Shown here: piece after piece, positions 33,237-44,325 of the stretch
Position numbering within the stretch: the first letter of the stretch is position 1
How the letters are laid out: each line of letters starts with the position of its first letter
NCBI GenBank assembly: GCA_030770425.1
Contig: JASJFT010000001.1
Span: forward strand, 248,001 to 312,000
Direction: 5' to 3'
Length of the DNA: 64,000 bases
From: Darksidea phi
Lineage: Eukaryota > Ascomycota > Dothideomycetes > Pleosporales > Lentitheciaceae
Notes under the pieces: model-generated
The model's input: the letters and a program-made list of their open reading frames with translations, nothing else
Databases searched by the model: none
What the model was told of the DNA's origin: nothing
Program-made: the position numbers and the translations under genes

Positions 33237-34754
33237 TCACTCGAAGACAATATAACCGTCATCTTCGCTTGCATCCTCACCACCTGAAAATTGATTCCGG
33301 ATTTGAAGTAGTTTGCAGAACTCTTCCGTCTGGGAGTTTGGAAACTCGCAAGGCTGTTCGCCGGCCTTGGCCTTGTCGTTCGGATCGTATACCGGCGCGT
33401 GTTTCTCGAAGTTCTCGGGAATCTTGAGCAGACCTTTCGCGGTAATATTGGTTTGAATCCAGCCGAGATCTTGCAGGGATGTATTCGTACAAGCAGTATC
33501 GGCTTTCCCCAGTGCTACGTCAAAGGATGCGTCCCCGGCGACCAGGACATCACTAGAGGAACGGATGATAGAGAGCCATTCCTCATCGTAGTGAAAGGTG
33601 AATTTGCCCTCGGCTGTCTTCTGCGTATAAGGTTTTGTAGAGGCATCCCCAACGTTACAACACGAATTAACTTCAAGGAGTTCAAGAAATTCGCGATTTG
33701 AACCAGGCTTATCGAGCGCGAGGAAGCGTGTAACGGTATTCGTAATATCCGGAGGGGGAGACATAGGGGCGCTCTTTTTCTTCTCGGGGGCAGCTCTGAA
33801 CATGGATTTTGGCAATTGAGCCCGTAGCTCGTCGGAAACTGCTAAATCCTTGAATATATCTTCAACCATATCGCCCTTGTGTTCCACAACTGCGGAGTAC
33901 CTGATGTGCATGTGACCTGAGAACCAATATTTAGGTCGCAGAAGGTTCATCACCTGTTCGGCAGGTGCACTACCTAGATTGTCCATCTTGGCGCTTTCAA
34001 GGAAGCTGGGTCGGTCGGTGAAGAGCTTCTTGTAGTCTCCGAACCACTCCACGCGCCGAGGCCAGTCGTGGCTGATACCGATATCAACCGGAAAGCGAAC
34101 GTGGAGCAGCTTGGAGATGTCGCATTCCCGGACATGAAAAATAGAGCGGATCTCATTTCTGTCGTACGGAAGACGCTCATAATGCGGCTTACGATAATCC
34201 GCACCTTTAAAGATGCCAGAGAGACCAGCAATGCGGAAGGGTCCGTAACGCAGGACGTTCACGGCTCCCAGATAATATATGTTTGGCGCCAACCAACCAC
34301 CATAGTACAGCTCAGAGAAGTAGTTTGATGCTTCGTGATTGCCTCCGATCACGAGCGTTAGCACAGGGGCCTGCTTCTCCCCGCTATAATACCGGTGGAA
34401 GTCGCCGATGTTGCGATATTTCCAGGGGACGGACATGCAATTCAAATCGCCTTCGTTGCGAACAGCCTAAGAACACGTTAATGACGGGTTGGGGATGAAC
34501 CGGGAGCGGGAAAGTATTTTCCTGAAAGTCTCCACAGATGATGAGGAAATCAAGTTCTGCCACAGCCCAACCTCGGGATTCGCATGCTTTCTCGAGCGAA
34601 CTGTAGATATCGTCCAAGGAACCATGGCACTTGCGAGAATTAGCACAGGATGTGGTTAGACCTGAGAGATTCATAGGCCACTTACGCAGCCCTCTACAGC
34701 AATCTTCAAAGGAGGTATTGAGAGCTCTGATCGTCCTGTCTCAAGTAGAGACAT
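33237..34754 (-). CDS. DBR1: RNA lariat debranching enzyme
   Basis: Three exons (34754-34686, 34629-34522, 34466-33237) encode 468 residues. Exon 1 reads MSLLETGRSELSIPPLKIAVEGC and joins CHGSLDDIYSSLE over a 56-bp GT-AG intron. The metallophosphoesterase motifs are in place: CCHG, ICGDFQ (about 56-59), the AVRNEGDLNCMSVPWKY recognition loop, VIGGNHEA (about 99-105), GISHDWP and SGHMH. The conserved GDFQ-AVRN junction demands removal of 55 bp at 34467-34521, whose minus-strand ends are GA and AG rather than GT and AG; retention would shift the frame. Dbr1 cleaves the 2'-5' bond of intron lariats in the nucleus. It is head-to-head with the ICT1-like gene, 327 bp apart. Confidence 0.95.
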
Positions 34755-35081
34755 GACCCTGGTCGTAAGAGTGGATGAAACAATGCGGAAATCTAGGACG
34801 ACCTTGTGCCATGTGTTAATGTTGAAGATGAGGATTCCTATGTCGTAGCATCCTCATTCGTTACACATTAACTCCCGACTATATGTTGATGTCATGTTCA
34901 GGCTCCACAGGCGGCAATGGTAGCCATACCTAAAACGGCACTATTACTACGTGTACGGTTTTAAAACAATCCTTGGCGTCAGTCGTTACGACACACCTCA
35001 GAGGTCTGAAGCGGTCCGCTACGTGTTCACGGTATCTTTTGCCGTCCAACAGGATTCGAGCTTGCATCGTCACGACTCCTC
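34755..35081. promoter_or_regulatory. Shared divergent promoter of DBR1 and the ICT1-like gene
   Basis: The two start codons point away from each other across 327 bp with no other gene, so both promoters must lie here. No specific factor site is claimed. Confidence 0.5.
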
Positions 35082-35770
35082 ATGCATCGACTGCGGGCCC
35101 TGGCCCTTCGCGTCTCTCTCACGGCCCGAAAACTGCCAACTCCCACTACAGTTCCACATGCAGCACCGTGCCGACGCGCTGCTTCTGGCAGGGGCGACGT
35201 CAGCAAGGAACAGCTGCAGCAGGCCCGAAAGTGGCTGGAACAGCTCCATGCGGAGACGATTCCGAGGAGCATTGGCGAATTATCCTTCAGCAGGTCTTCG
35301 GGGCCCGGCGGGCAAAATGTTAACAAGTATGCATACGCTAGCTAGGGGAGCTTGTGTTGGCGCTAAGCATCACAAGAGTGAATTCTAAAGCTACGTTGAA
35401 GGTGCCCCTCGACGCCCTGCTACAGCACATCCCCAGCGCACTGCACGGCGAGATCCGCGCTTCTCGTTATGTTGCAGAGCGGGCCAGTGCCCTGATCATC
35501 CAAGCCGACGACAGCCGCAAGCAGAATGATAACGCGCATAGCTGCTACAGACGCCTCTATGAAGCCATCGTCGACGCGGGGCGTCATGCGATACCGGGCG
35601 AGACGTCCGCCGAGCAGGCCGAACGCGTAAAAAATCTGTACGTCGACCGAGCACTATCGGGACCGGTGCTAACAGCCGCCAGACAAAAATCCGATAACGA
35701 GCGGCGTCTGAGGGGCAAGAAAACGCATAGCGCCAAGAAGAGCTCGAGGAGGGGCAGGGGTGATGATTGA
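35082..35770 (+). CDS. Mitochondrial class I release factor-like peptidyl-tRNA hydrolase (ICT1/Pth4 type)
   Basis: Two exons (35082-35326 and 35377-35770) with a 50-bp intron encode 212 residues. The N-terminus (MHRLRALALRVSLTARKL) is basic and hydroxylated, as in mitochondrial presequences. The catalytic loop SRSSGPGGQNVNK crosses the splice site into VNSKATL, giving the GGQ motif and the following conserved NVNKV(N/D)SK. The protein lacks the stop-codon-reading domain of full release factors. Its C-terminus is basic (RRLRGKKTHSAKKSSRRG), as in ICT1/YaeJ tails that sense the empty mRNA channel. It hydrolyses peptidyl-tRNA on stalled mitochondrial ribosomes by family analogy. Confidence 0.92.
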
Positions 35771-35923
35771 CAGATAGCTTTCAAGCAGGCATATATACCC
35801 GCGGCGCAGTCCACCGTTAGTCCACCGCTTCCGCGGCAATTACTGGATCCGATAGCTGTCCAACTGGCCATCTGATCCTCGCAAGAATCGCAGTTGGTGA
35901 AGAGCCATGGGAGACTTGGTAAC

Positions 35924-37316
35924 TCAGGTGTTCAACAAAGAATGAAGCTGTTGGACCTCCTCGTTTGCACCCCACTGCTTTAGGCTAGACTCCACCAGAA
36001 ATTGTGCATGACTCTTCTTCCCTTCTTTTTGTAGCATTTTGGCGAGCTCTGCGATCGCCGTTCCGTCACCGCTCCTAGCTTCTTCCATGATACGCGTAAA
36101 CTTGCGCAGTCGCGAGCTCAAGACTTTCTGGACTACAGGGTCTATATCTTCGACTCCCTCGATAAGCAAAAGAGAAAGGATTTGTCGAATGGCGACTTCG
36201 GAGATATGGGCTCTGTGGTTTGGGTGTTGTCCAATCGCGGTGCCCAACAGCTCCAGCGCGTTCCCAAGAGCAGCGGGAAAATCTTCCGAAACAGGATGGT
36301 GGCTGAACAGTTGCAGGCGGAAGCTGCAGGTGAAAGTCTCGACCGCCTTGGGGGAGGTCTGCTGAAGGTGGTCCAAGACGTGCTGCAGGATGCGCTTGGT
36401 GCATGGAACCTGGCCGAATTCTGCGAACAGTTCGAAGAACTTCTCTGCGAGCGCGGAGCCATTCTTGAACTGCTTCATGGCCGAATCGAACACGGCGATC
36501 GGGATGGCGCCGGTCAAGATTGGTGCAGAGGCGAGATTCTGCAGTGCCACCTCGTCTACGCCGTCGTCTTTCCGCAAGCTGGGGTTGATATCTTCGGCTG
36601 TGATCTCGGGAAGAGCGATCATGTCTTCGTCTGCGCCCGCGTCCAGCTTCTCCGTCCGATCAATGTCTAGTCCGAGAATTCTCCGTCGTCCAGCAATCTT
36701 GCCGACATATATGGTTTCTAGTTTGGCATACTCCAGCCAAAGCAGCTCCGAGTTCTTGCAAAACCTCAAGCCCCGCTGCATGTAACTCCGCGCATCTGTC
36801 ATGTCACCCTGCGATTCCATGAAGTAGTTTGCCGCATATATCCACAGTTCGGGTTTGGTGGGGTGCAACCGAACGACGGATGTGAGTATCTCGTTTAGTC
36901 TCTTGTAGGCCTTATCTTTACGCGCAAACTCGATGTACTGCATCCATAGCGCTAGATCACCCGAAAACTTCCGTGTCCCCCGATTGTATATGGCGTATAT
37001 TGACCGCTGCCCGCTGCCCTTGTAGCGCACGCCCATGCGCTTTATGCGCTTCCGTCGCAGAGCATCCACGTTCTTCTCGAACTCGATGTACCGCATATAA
37101 TCGGAGGGATGCGAGCCCCTAGCATTGATGATGTGCTCGAAATCGGAGCGCTTCTTCGCTATCGAGCTGATTTCTTCCTGAGTAGACGGTCAGTGGATAT
37201 ATTTGCATGTGAAACAGGTTGCGCACTCTGGTGAAGATCTGCTTGCGCTCAAGCTCATTCAGCTCTGTAGCCGACTGCTCAAGGTAAAAGCGCGCCTTGT
37301 CACTGGGGCCCGCCAT
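35924..37316 (-). CDS. UTP6: U3 small nucleolar RNA-associated protein 6 (UTP6)
   Basis: Two exons (37316-37227 and 37177-35924) with a 49-bp intron encode 447 residues. The N-terminus MAGPSDKARFYLEQSATELN, then the splice-joined IFTREEISSIAKKRSDFEH and GSHPSDYMRYIEFEKNVDAL, is the strongly conserved Utp6 start. The rest consists of HAT (half-a-TPR) repeats, for example LWMQYIEFARKDKAYKRLNE, ELWIYAANYFMES and ELLWLEYAKLE. Utp6 belongs to the UTP-B subcomplex of the small-subunit processome in the nucleolus and is needed for early cleavages of pre-rRNA. It is divergent from CWH43, with start codons 215 bp apart. Confidence 0.94.
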
Positions 37317-37531
37317 GGTCGCTGTGTCGTGGTTGCAGTGGCAGTCGCAGTGAGGCACGCAGCGAAGTACGACAAGAAAAAAAGTTGGGGCCGCTCGCCT
37401 AAACCTGCCTCGGCTCTTGGCTCATGCCCGCTTCCTTGCAGCGTCGACGTAAACACCGCGACACCCCACCGCGCATCCCTCCGTCCGCACGTCTACACTT
37501 GCTCTCCAGCTCCAACCACTCCATTCTCATC
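37317..37531. promoter_or_regulatory. Shared divergent promoter of UTP6 and CWH43
   Basis: Two start codons diverge across 215 bp. The segment includes a pyrimidine-rich stretch and no open gene. Confidence 0.5.
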
Positions 37532-40500
37532 ATGGCCCCGAAATTGAAGGAGGTAGACGTTGTGGCGCGCGTGAGTCAGCCAGAATTAGGGTAGCGTGCG
37601 ATGCTGACGTTCCAGTTCAATGCCAAATGGATTTCGTGGTCGCATACCGTTGTGGCGTATTGTGAGTCGATCGAATTACGTCCATGGCGTCCGAGCTCAC
37701 ACTACTTCAGGCGCATTCGTCGGAGCCCTAGTCGTTGGCTTGTGAGCATTTTCCCGAACGACGGCGTGAACTCGTCTAATATTACCAGGTCACTCCACCA
37801 TAAAAAGATTGTAAAGAACGAGTTCTATGTTTGTTGCCCTTCGAAGCGACGGCAAGCTCTGCTGATCCGGCGCAGGGTTACCCGCAAGAATGGTTTCCTT
37901 CGGTCTCAGCTACGATTGGCGACCGTTATCCCGAACGTTCCGTCTTCATGCTCTTCATTGCGCTTACATCTGGTACGAAACTTGGAAAAGGCAAAGGGTA
38001 GCACTGAGTATTGCAAATAGGTCCGCGATTCGCATTGGTCGGTCTCTGGTATATCCTTACGCGTCGCCCAAACTCGACGCTGCCCAAATTCGTCGCTAGT
38101 ATAGGTCTCTTTCGATCGTTGACCTGTGGCGGATGGACGTACGTCACGTCGACTGATGACCACGACTGGCACGATATTTTCATGATCTCGTATCTCGTGG
38201 CGACCATTCCGTGGACCTACGGATGCATTGTACTCAGTCCAAGAAACCCGCTGGCCGTTAGGTATCGAAAATACTTCGCTGGAGCATTCTTCTCAACCAT
38301 AGTGCCTTTGGTCTATTACTTTATTCAGCACAAAGTTTACCGCGTACCTGGAGGTATGGCGGTCACTTTCCGCTAGTCCCGTGTCCTGCTAACACGTGAT
38401 AGCATATACCACCTACGCTTTCTTCGAGTGGGCGCTTGTGCTCTTGGATGTGGCTTTCGATGCCGTGACGGTCGTCGAATTTCAGAATTTCGACATAGTT
38501 GTCAGGGACGTCAAAGGCATCTCGCGCGGGTATGTGGATTGATCGCCAAAATAGTTAGTCGACTACAAATGCAATACCTCAGGAAATATATCTGATCAGA
38601 CGTATTTTGTAGTGGTAGCCATCAGGCTGTGCCCGACGCCGTTCTCGAGAAAAAGTAGGTCTTCCGCGGCTTCACTGGGATTAATAAAGGGTCTAATAGC
38701 TCCGATAGAATCAACAAGGAACTCGGTGCGGCCTTCGCAAGCGGCTTCTCCTGGGCTGGACTTCTCGATGCCACGGCCGATGTCTACAATGGAGTATGTT
38801 TATTCCAGGCCATCGACAGGAAACAATTGACAAAAAGTAGTTCGTTTTCTGGTCCATGCTGACATCCCTTGGTGTTTCCGTCTGGTGTAAGTGCGCCACC
38901 TCACCTTTCGGGACTTCGCTAACGTCGTAGACTTCCCTCTTTGGCACATGGGCATCTCGGGCTACGAAGTCCTGATAATGTGCACCCTCTCACCCGTCTT
39001 CCTTGGAATCAAACCTGTCCGCTTCCTCGTCGTGCGCAACATCCAGATCTGCCACTTGCTTTCTCTCTCTGGTTTGATGGCATACATGGTGGACAACCCT
39101 GCTAACCGCCTCTTTACCGTCGCCTTCGGTCTCTCAATAGCTTGTATATCGTGGGCTGCTATTCTGTATGCCGAACGATCCCAACTCCACCGCCTCGAGG
39201 CACGCATCTCGGCATTCTGTCTTGGTCTGGTCGCTTCTAGCGTTGCCAAATTTGCATTCTGGACGAACAATCCAATTTGGCCTATTATGCATGGCCCGAA
39301 TGGAGGCTGGAACAATTTAGGTCTCGCTCTTGCCGTTCTGGCTGTGCTCAGGTCTACACGATCGACTGCTAGCACTGGAGCAGACCTACCAGCGCCCGGA
39401 CCTACCAAAGGCTCATCATTCCTGACAAGTCTTGGTGTCGCTGGTGTCATTTTCGCGATGCATTCTCTCCTATCTGATTCTAGTACGATGATTCTGTGGG
39501 TCTGGGAAGGCTATCCAGTACGTGGTCCTCTTGCTGTTCCCCACGGCGCCTGGACCCTCCTCGCCATGGGCTTCGGTCTTGTCCACGGCCTTTTTGCGCC
39601 CAGGTTTTCCCGTTCTTGGACTTTCTACGGCATTGGTTCTGTCGGCGCCGCCATCCTTACTACCTCAAAGCACTGGTATGGGTACTATGGCGGGCTCACA
39701 CTCGCCTTTTACGTCATGTCAGTGGCGCCCGTTCTGTTGAACCACGCTGTACGACACGGCCCTGCTCGCACTTTTGCCTTGACCTTTCTCTTCTACAACA
39801 TACTGGTCCTCGCACACGTCTGGGTCGTCGCGTACGCATTTGTACCTGGCGGCTCGCTCATGCGCGAACACACAGACTGGGTGATGACGGCTATGATGCT
39901 CTGCATTGGTGCCGGTATGTTCAGCGTTTCCGCGGAGTCTGCTGCGCTCAAGTACAAAGACAAGCTCACTGCTCCGAACCCCGTGGTCCCTAAGCAGCGC
40001 GCATACTACCTCTATGTCCTATTCGCCCTTGAGATGCTTGCCATCGCCATCGCATACTTGCGCTTTCCATCGTACGACTACACGTCGTATCATCCAGAAA
40101 CAAAATCCATCACCGCCGGTATATGGACAATCCACTTCAGTCTTGACAACGACATGTGGAGCTCAGAATATCGCATGCGCGACCTCATCAAAGAGCTTGA
40201 AATCGATGTCATTGGCCTCTTGGAGAGCGACTTACAGCGCATCATCATGGGTAACCGCGACACCACCCAGTTCCTAGCAGAAGATTTAGGTATGTACGTC
40301 GACTACGGACCGAGTCCCAACAAGCACACCTGGGGCTCAGCACTTCTTTCCAAGTTTCCAATCGTGAACTCCACGCATCATCTACTTCCATCACCCGTGG
40401 GCGAACTCGCTCCGGCTATCGAAGCTACCATCGATGCGTACGGAACTTTGGTAGATGTGTTCGTCTTTCATTCTGGTCAAGAAGAGGATTCCATGGACAG

Positions 40501-40903
40501 AACCCTCCAGTCTATCTATCTCGCCGGTCGCCTGAAAGCAACACCCCGGCCGGCAATCCTCCTCTCATACCTCGTCACAAAACCACTTCAAGGGACCTAC
40601 AATACCTACGTTGGCGAGCGAAGCGGTATGCGCGATATTGACCCTTCAGATTGGGATCGCTGGTGTGAATACATTCTCTACAAGGGGCTTAAGCGTACTG
40701 GATACGCGCGGGTGTCGAGATCTACGATTACAGATACCGAGTTACAGGTTGGCAAGTTTGTTGTCGATCAGCCGGAGAGTGGGAATGATCTCATCCCTGA
40801 AGACCAGGTCCCTGAGAGTCTGAGGTTTCCGGCGCTGTTCAAAGGACAAGGTGTGAGGGGGCATAGGTACCATGTGTTCGATGCGCCCAGATACTATGCG
40901 TAA
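37532..40903 (+). CDS. CWH43: CWH43-type GPI-anchor lipid remodelling protein
   Basis: Eleven exons can be traced: 37532-37570, 37616-37661, 37711-37741, 37789-37828, 37876-37972, 38021-38353, 38403-38529, 38619-38654, 38700-38793, 38841-38886 and 38931-40903, totalling 953 codons. The small 38619-38654 exon and its borders are the least certain. The N-terminal third is a multi-pass Cwh43N/PGAP2-like region ([37 protein letters not shown]). The middle has [20 protein letters not shown] and [19 protein letters not shown] and further membrane spans. The last ~250 residues are an endonuclease/exonuclease/phosphatase-like domain ([47 protein letters not shown]). Yeast Cwh43 swaps the diacylglycerol of GPI anchors for ceramide in the ER. 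Confidence 0.93.
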
Positions 40904-41419
40904 GATAGTGGCGCGTAAAAGTAACATAAATTTATGATTAAGAACGAGGGTTAATGACTCGCGGTGATGAGGCTCGGAAACATGGTGAAGGCGATCGGAG
41001 GGAGTGCACTATAGGGCTATCGTTGTACTAGGCCGGCTTCGCCTTGTACCTCATATTTTATATATAAATTATTTTTAGAGTATAAAAAACCCCTATAATA
41101 GTATAGTTACGCAATATAGCTTTTCCTTAGACCAAAAAAAATGCTCTTTAATTTAAATCATTACGATATAGATATACTAGGGCGCCTCCTCTCCCTGGTT
41201 CTTAACTCCCTCCGCCCGCCGGCAGCTCTCGGCCGGCAACTAGGCAGCGCTTAATAGTTCAGGCGTGCCAGTTTAAATGCGCATATCACCTCGCCTTTCT
41301 AGTCGGAGGAAGAAGAATTGCTGATTTTCTTACACACTGTCAACCTATAGTGGATAGATGTGAGCATTGCAGATAGCCTCCTACATCTCGCCGACAGATT
41401 TACCTCTGCTCCTGTAATC
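40904..41419. other. Intergenic region with dispersed AT-rich repeat
   Basis: About 515 bp without a gene. The left part has the CWH43 3' UTR; 41050-41125 is the inverted counterpart of the repeat at 11115-11195. Confidence 0.5.
41050..41125 (-). repeat. Dispersed AT-rich repeat, copy B
   Basis: The reverse complement contains AAAAGCTATATTGCGTAACT and TATACTATTATAGGGG, matching 11115-11195 with substitutions that are mostly transitions. Confidence 0.65.
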
Positions 41420-41794
41420 TCATTCCGGGGGCTCTAAGATTGCCGGCAAGGTAACTGGCAAGTCTACCTTTGGCGTGTACAGCTGCGTGAACCCGAAAAA
41501 GTGCTGGTCAAAGCTAATGTCCGTGTCGCCCATCTCGACCTGCCAGTCGCCTAGCGGGCTGTCCGTCACCTCAGAGAGTAATGTAAGCACTCCGCCGTGG
41601 AACTTAACTAGCGCGACTTTTCCCTTATCGTCGTAGCAAGAAGGCATAATAGTCGTATCAGTTAGCTTCAAGTGTTCGTCCTCCGCTAGGTTGTCGTCGA
41701 TAATAGCCTTTAGGGGTACGTTCAGCTCGTCATCAAACTGCAAGGCTGGCAGGCCTGTGGCGCGGAAGATGGGACCCTTCCTCCTAGCGGCCAT
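41420..41794 (-). pseudogene. Truncated N-terminal fragment of a SERAC1/NLR-like gene
   Basis: From the ATG at 41794 (MAARRKGPIFRATGLPALQ) a frame of 124 residues runs to a stop at 41420. The segment DWQVEMGDTDISFDQHFFGF followed by TQLYTPK resembles the lead-in that precedes the alpha/beta-hydrolase (SERAC1-like) domain in fungal NLR-type and ankyrin proteins, where a nucleophile-containing GLxGHxxGSW motif should follow. Nothing downstream encodes that domain, so the gene is cut after its first ~110 residues, next to the repeat at 41050-41125. The family match is from memory of the pattern and is moderate. Confidence 0.5.
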
Positions 41795-42219
41795 TCTGTT
41801 GAGGGAGTCAAGGTGCGAATGGTCGAGCGCGACGACAGCCGGCGTCTCAGAGCGGCAGACTGAGAGCGGGCGAGTGGAAGATCAGTTGCATCGTGGAGCT
41901 GAAGGCAGCGGAGGGCGGCTATGGTTGGTCTGTAGGCAGGGCTGAGCGCAGGATTGGCCAGACCATGGGCGACGTTGAAGCATGGCCGCTTAGATGCGCT
42001 CTCAAGAATTCCTCATAAGCATAAAGTCCATTTTCTCTCTTGGCGCTAACGACTCGCTTTTGAAACGCCTTATTACTGTATAAACCTTCGCTAACTACTT
42101 TGCGGTGTCGCATGGTCAAGGACAGGGATTTAACCACGTCTTCCGACGAGCGAGTGGATCTCGGAAAAGAAGTAAATTACATGCTCCTCCTCTTTTCGCC
42201 GGAAAGGAGCATAGCAATA
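41795..42219. other. Intergenic region between the NLR-like fragment and CFEM gene
   Basis: About 425 bp. A short minus-strand frame (41919-42137) has no recognised domain and is left unannotated. Confidence 0.45.
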
Positions 42220-42978
42220 CTACCACAGACCGTAATACGTTGCCATAACACCTGAAGCCCACTTCAAGATTGTAGTTCCTTGCACTGATCTACCACCGGC
42301 GGTTCCACCACTGCTTGTACTGGCTGCGCCAGTAGCTGACGTAGAAGTCGCGTCGACTGCTTTTGTTGTCTCTTCGCCGATTGATGATGTGGAGGTCGCG
42401 TTTGGCAAGACCAATGTAGTCGAGGTAAGTGTAACAGTAGCTGGAATAACTACGCCCCTATGTATCATGAGTGACGATAAGAGCCGCTTGAGGCTGAAAG
42501 CCAACACTGGGGCTTCGTAAGAGATAATTAGAGAACTTACACTTCCTTACAGATGCTTACAAGCTTGGGGTAAAATCCTGTTGAAGGGTCAGACGCATTA
42601 ATCGAGTAGTCATAACGTTTGTGCGACTTTCCAGCTTCGCTAACACCGACTTTGACTGGGTATGAATAGTTTAAACTCACCAGCGACGACTTCGGGCGGG
42701 CATTCCTCAGTACCACATTGCGCAAGCTGAGACACAACTTCACTATTGGAGCATAAACATCGGATTGCTCCAGAGCTCATTTGAGTGCAGTTAGAAACAG
42801 CAGGTAGCGCTAAGAGATTCGTGCAAGAATACTTATTTCAACTTTGTTAGCGTTAGACTTTATGGAATTCAGATGAACTTACGGCGCACGAAGGGACATC
42901 ATTGAGCTCCTGCACCTGTGCTGCCGCAAAGTATGGTAGGGACGCGAATAGCCAACTGTATACTACGATAGGATACAT
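42220..42978 (-). CDS. CFEM-domain cell-surface protein, probably GPI-anchored
   Basis: Four exons (42978-42883, 42831-42681, 42577-42541, 42457-42220) encode 173 residues. The start ATG opens a signal peptide (MYPIVVYSWLFASLPYFAAA). The CFEM cysteines follow: VPSCA then YSCTNLL (joined across intron 1), VSNC, AIRCLC, LAQC and EECP, with a last cysteine in LVSICKEV after intron 2, making eight. The tail is Ser/Thr/Ala-rich with GGTAGGRSVQGT and ends in a moderately hydrophobic stretch (ILKWASGVMATYYGLW), compatible with a weak GPI signal. CFEM proteins act in cell-wall structure, heme uptake or host contact. Intron 2 (103 bp) and the 37-bp exon are the least certain parts. Confidence 0.82.
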
Positions 42979-43871
42979 TGTTGCGTCTGACCGCTCTGGC
43001 TGTCCCAATAGAAAAACTGCGAATTGCACACTGGAACCGTACGGAATCCGAAAGACACTGGCCCTTGAATACTTTTACACAAGTGCTCAGCAAATATTGC
43101 TTCCGCCATGTGCACAGCGGCAAAAGTCACACGATCCACCTGTCACATGGCGCTAACCGTTATCGTCATCCTCTCCCATACACGCAAAGACGCCATACAT
43201 AAACAGATATTATTACTGGCTAACGAGCAAGGCCATGCGGTCTAGACCCTTTGCCAGTAGGTGCGGTGAGCCTTCTTGACCTTGTGCAAGCGATCGGGCA
43301 GCGCCATCGACGACGCAAGGAGCCAAGCGGGCGCCATGCAGCTGTCGCGGCCAAATGGCTTGCTATGACGGTGAGCCGTGTTCAAGCTAATTGAGATGTT
43401 CTATGAATTAGAGCTCAACACGTTTTCATCTAGGTAGGCGACGTTTTATGGAGGCTTGCCAACAAGCGAGTACGAAAGCTGATAGACTTTACACTTCAGC
43501 CGCACCGGTGAAGATCCGCGCCGTCTTACCCATACATTAGACCACTCCATTATAGCAAGCTAAGAGGTTCTATACTATAGAAAAGAATATAGATATATGT
43601 AAATCTAGTAAGCTATCTACTTATATATAGTATCTATAGTAGAGCGATGTTATATAAGCTAATAATAAACAATTTAAATATTTCTATTTTATTCTTTTCT
43701 AAAAGTTTAGTAGTTTTTCTTTATAAAGTAAAATAAGCTTTAATCTACTAGATATTAATAATAATTTAGTTATTTAGTACTAAGTTTACATTAGATAGAA
43801 GAGTAAAGAATTTATAATATTAATAATAAAATATTTTAAAGATCTATTAATATACTATTTTAATTAGATAA
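42979..43871. other. CFEM promoter grading into AT-rich RIPed DNA
   Basis: About 890 bp without a gene. To about 43560 the composition is normal; 43560-43871 is strongly AT-rich and TA-rich, as if an older RIPed repeat was the landing site of the LTR element. Confidence 0.55.
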
Positions 43872-44306
43872 TGTTATACGTTGTACGTACCTTTATATAG
43901 GATCCGGGTTAGGACCGATAGAATATTTATCGTACCGTTGGTTTCTAATAGGTTAAGATTAAGTTAATAAATTCTATTACTAGAATAACTACTTAGGAAA
44001 AGATCTAATCTTACTCGTAAGTATTAGGTAAAGAACTAAAGATTAACTATAAGGAATTAAAATAGAAAATCTAAGAGATCCTCTACTCTCTTATACCTAT
44101 TCTTCCTTACCTTACTCTACTTACTCTATTTACTAAGATATAGATTAAATAGATTATTATTAATTATACTCTATTTACTCTATTTACTAAGATATAGATT
44201 AAATAGATTATTATTATATAATATTAGATTACTAATTAAGCCCTTATCTTAGCTTCTAATCTTCTTAGAATACCCTATATCTTATAGTTTACGTAGGGTT
44301 ATAATA
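43872..44306 (-). repeat. Left LTR (3' LTR of a minus-strand retrotransposon)
   Basis: 435 bp beginning TGTTATACGTTG and ending GGGTTATAATA. It aligns without gaps to 50791-51225. The left ~280 bp are less RIP-altered, and the right ~150 bp more altered, than in its partner. Inside is an imperfect tandem duplication of about 43 bp (ACTCTATTTACTAAGATATA...). Confidence 0.92.
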
Positions 44307-44307
44307 C

Positions 44308-44325
44308 TCGCTCCCCCCTTTAAAG
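44308..44325 (-). promoter_or_regulatory. Polypurine tract of the retrotransposon
   Basis: The plus strand reads CTCGCTCCCCCCTTTAAAG immediately inside the left LTR; on the minus strand this is a purine run directly upstream of the 3' LTR, where second-strand priming occurs in this class of elements. Confidence 0.7.
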
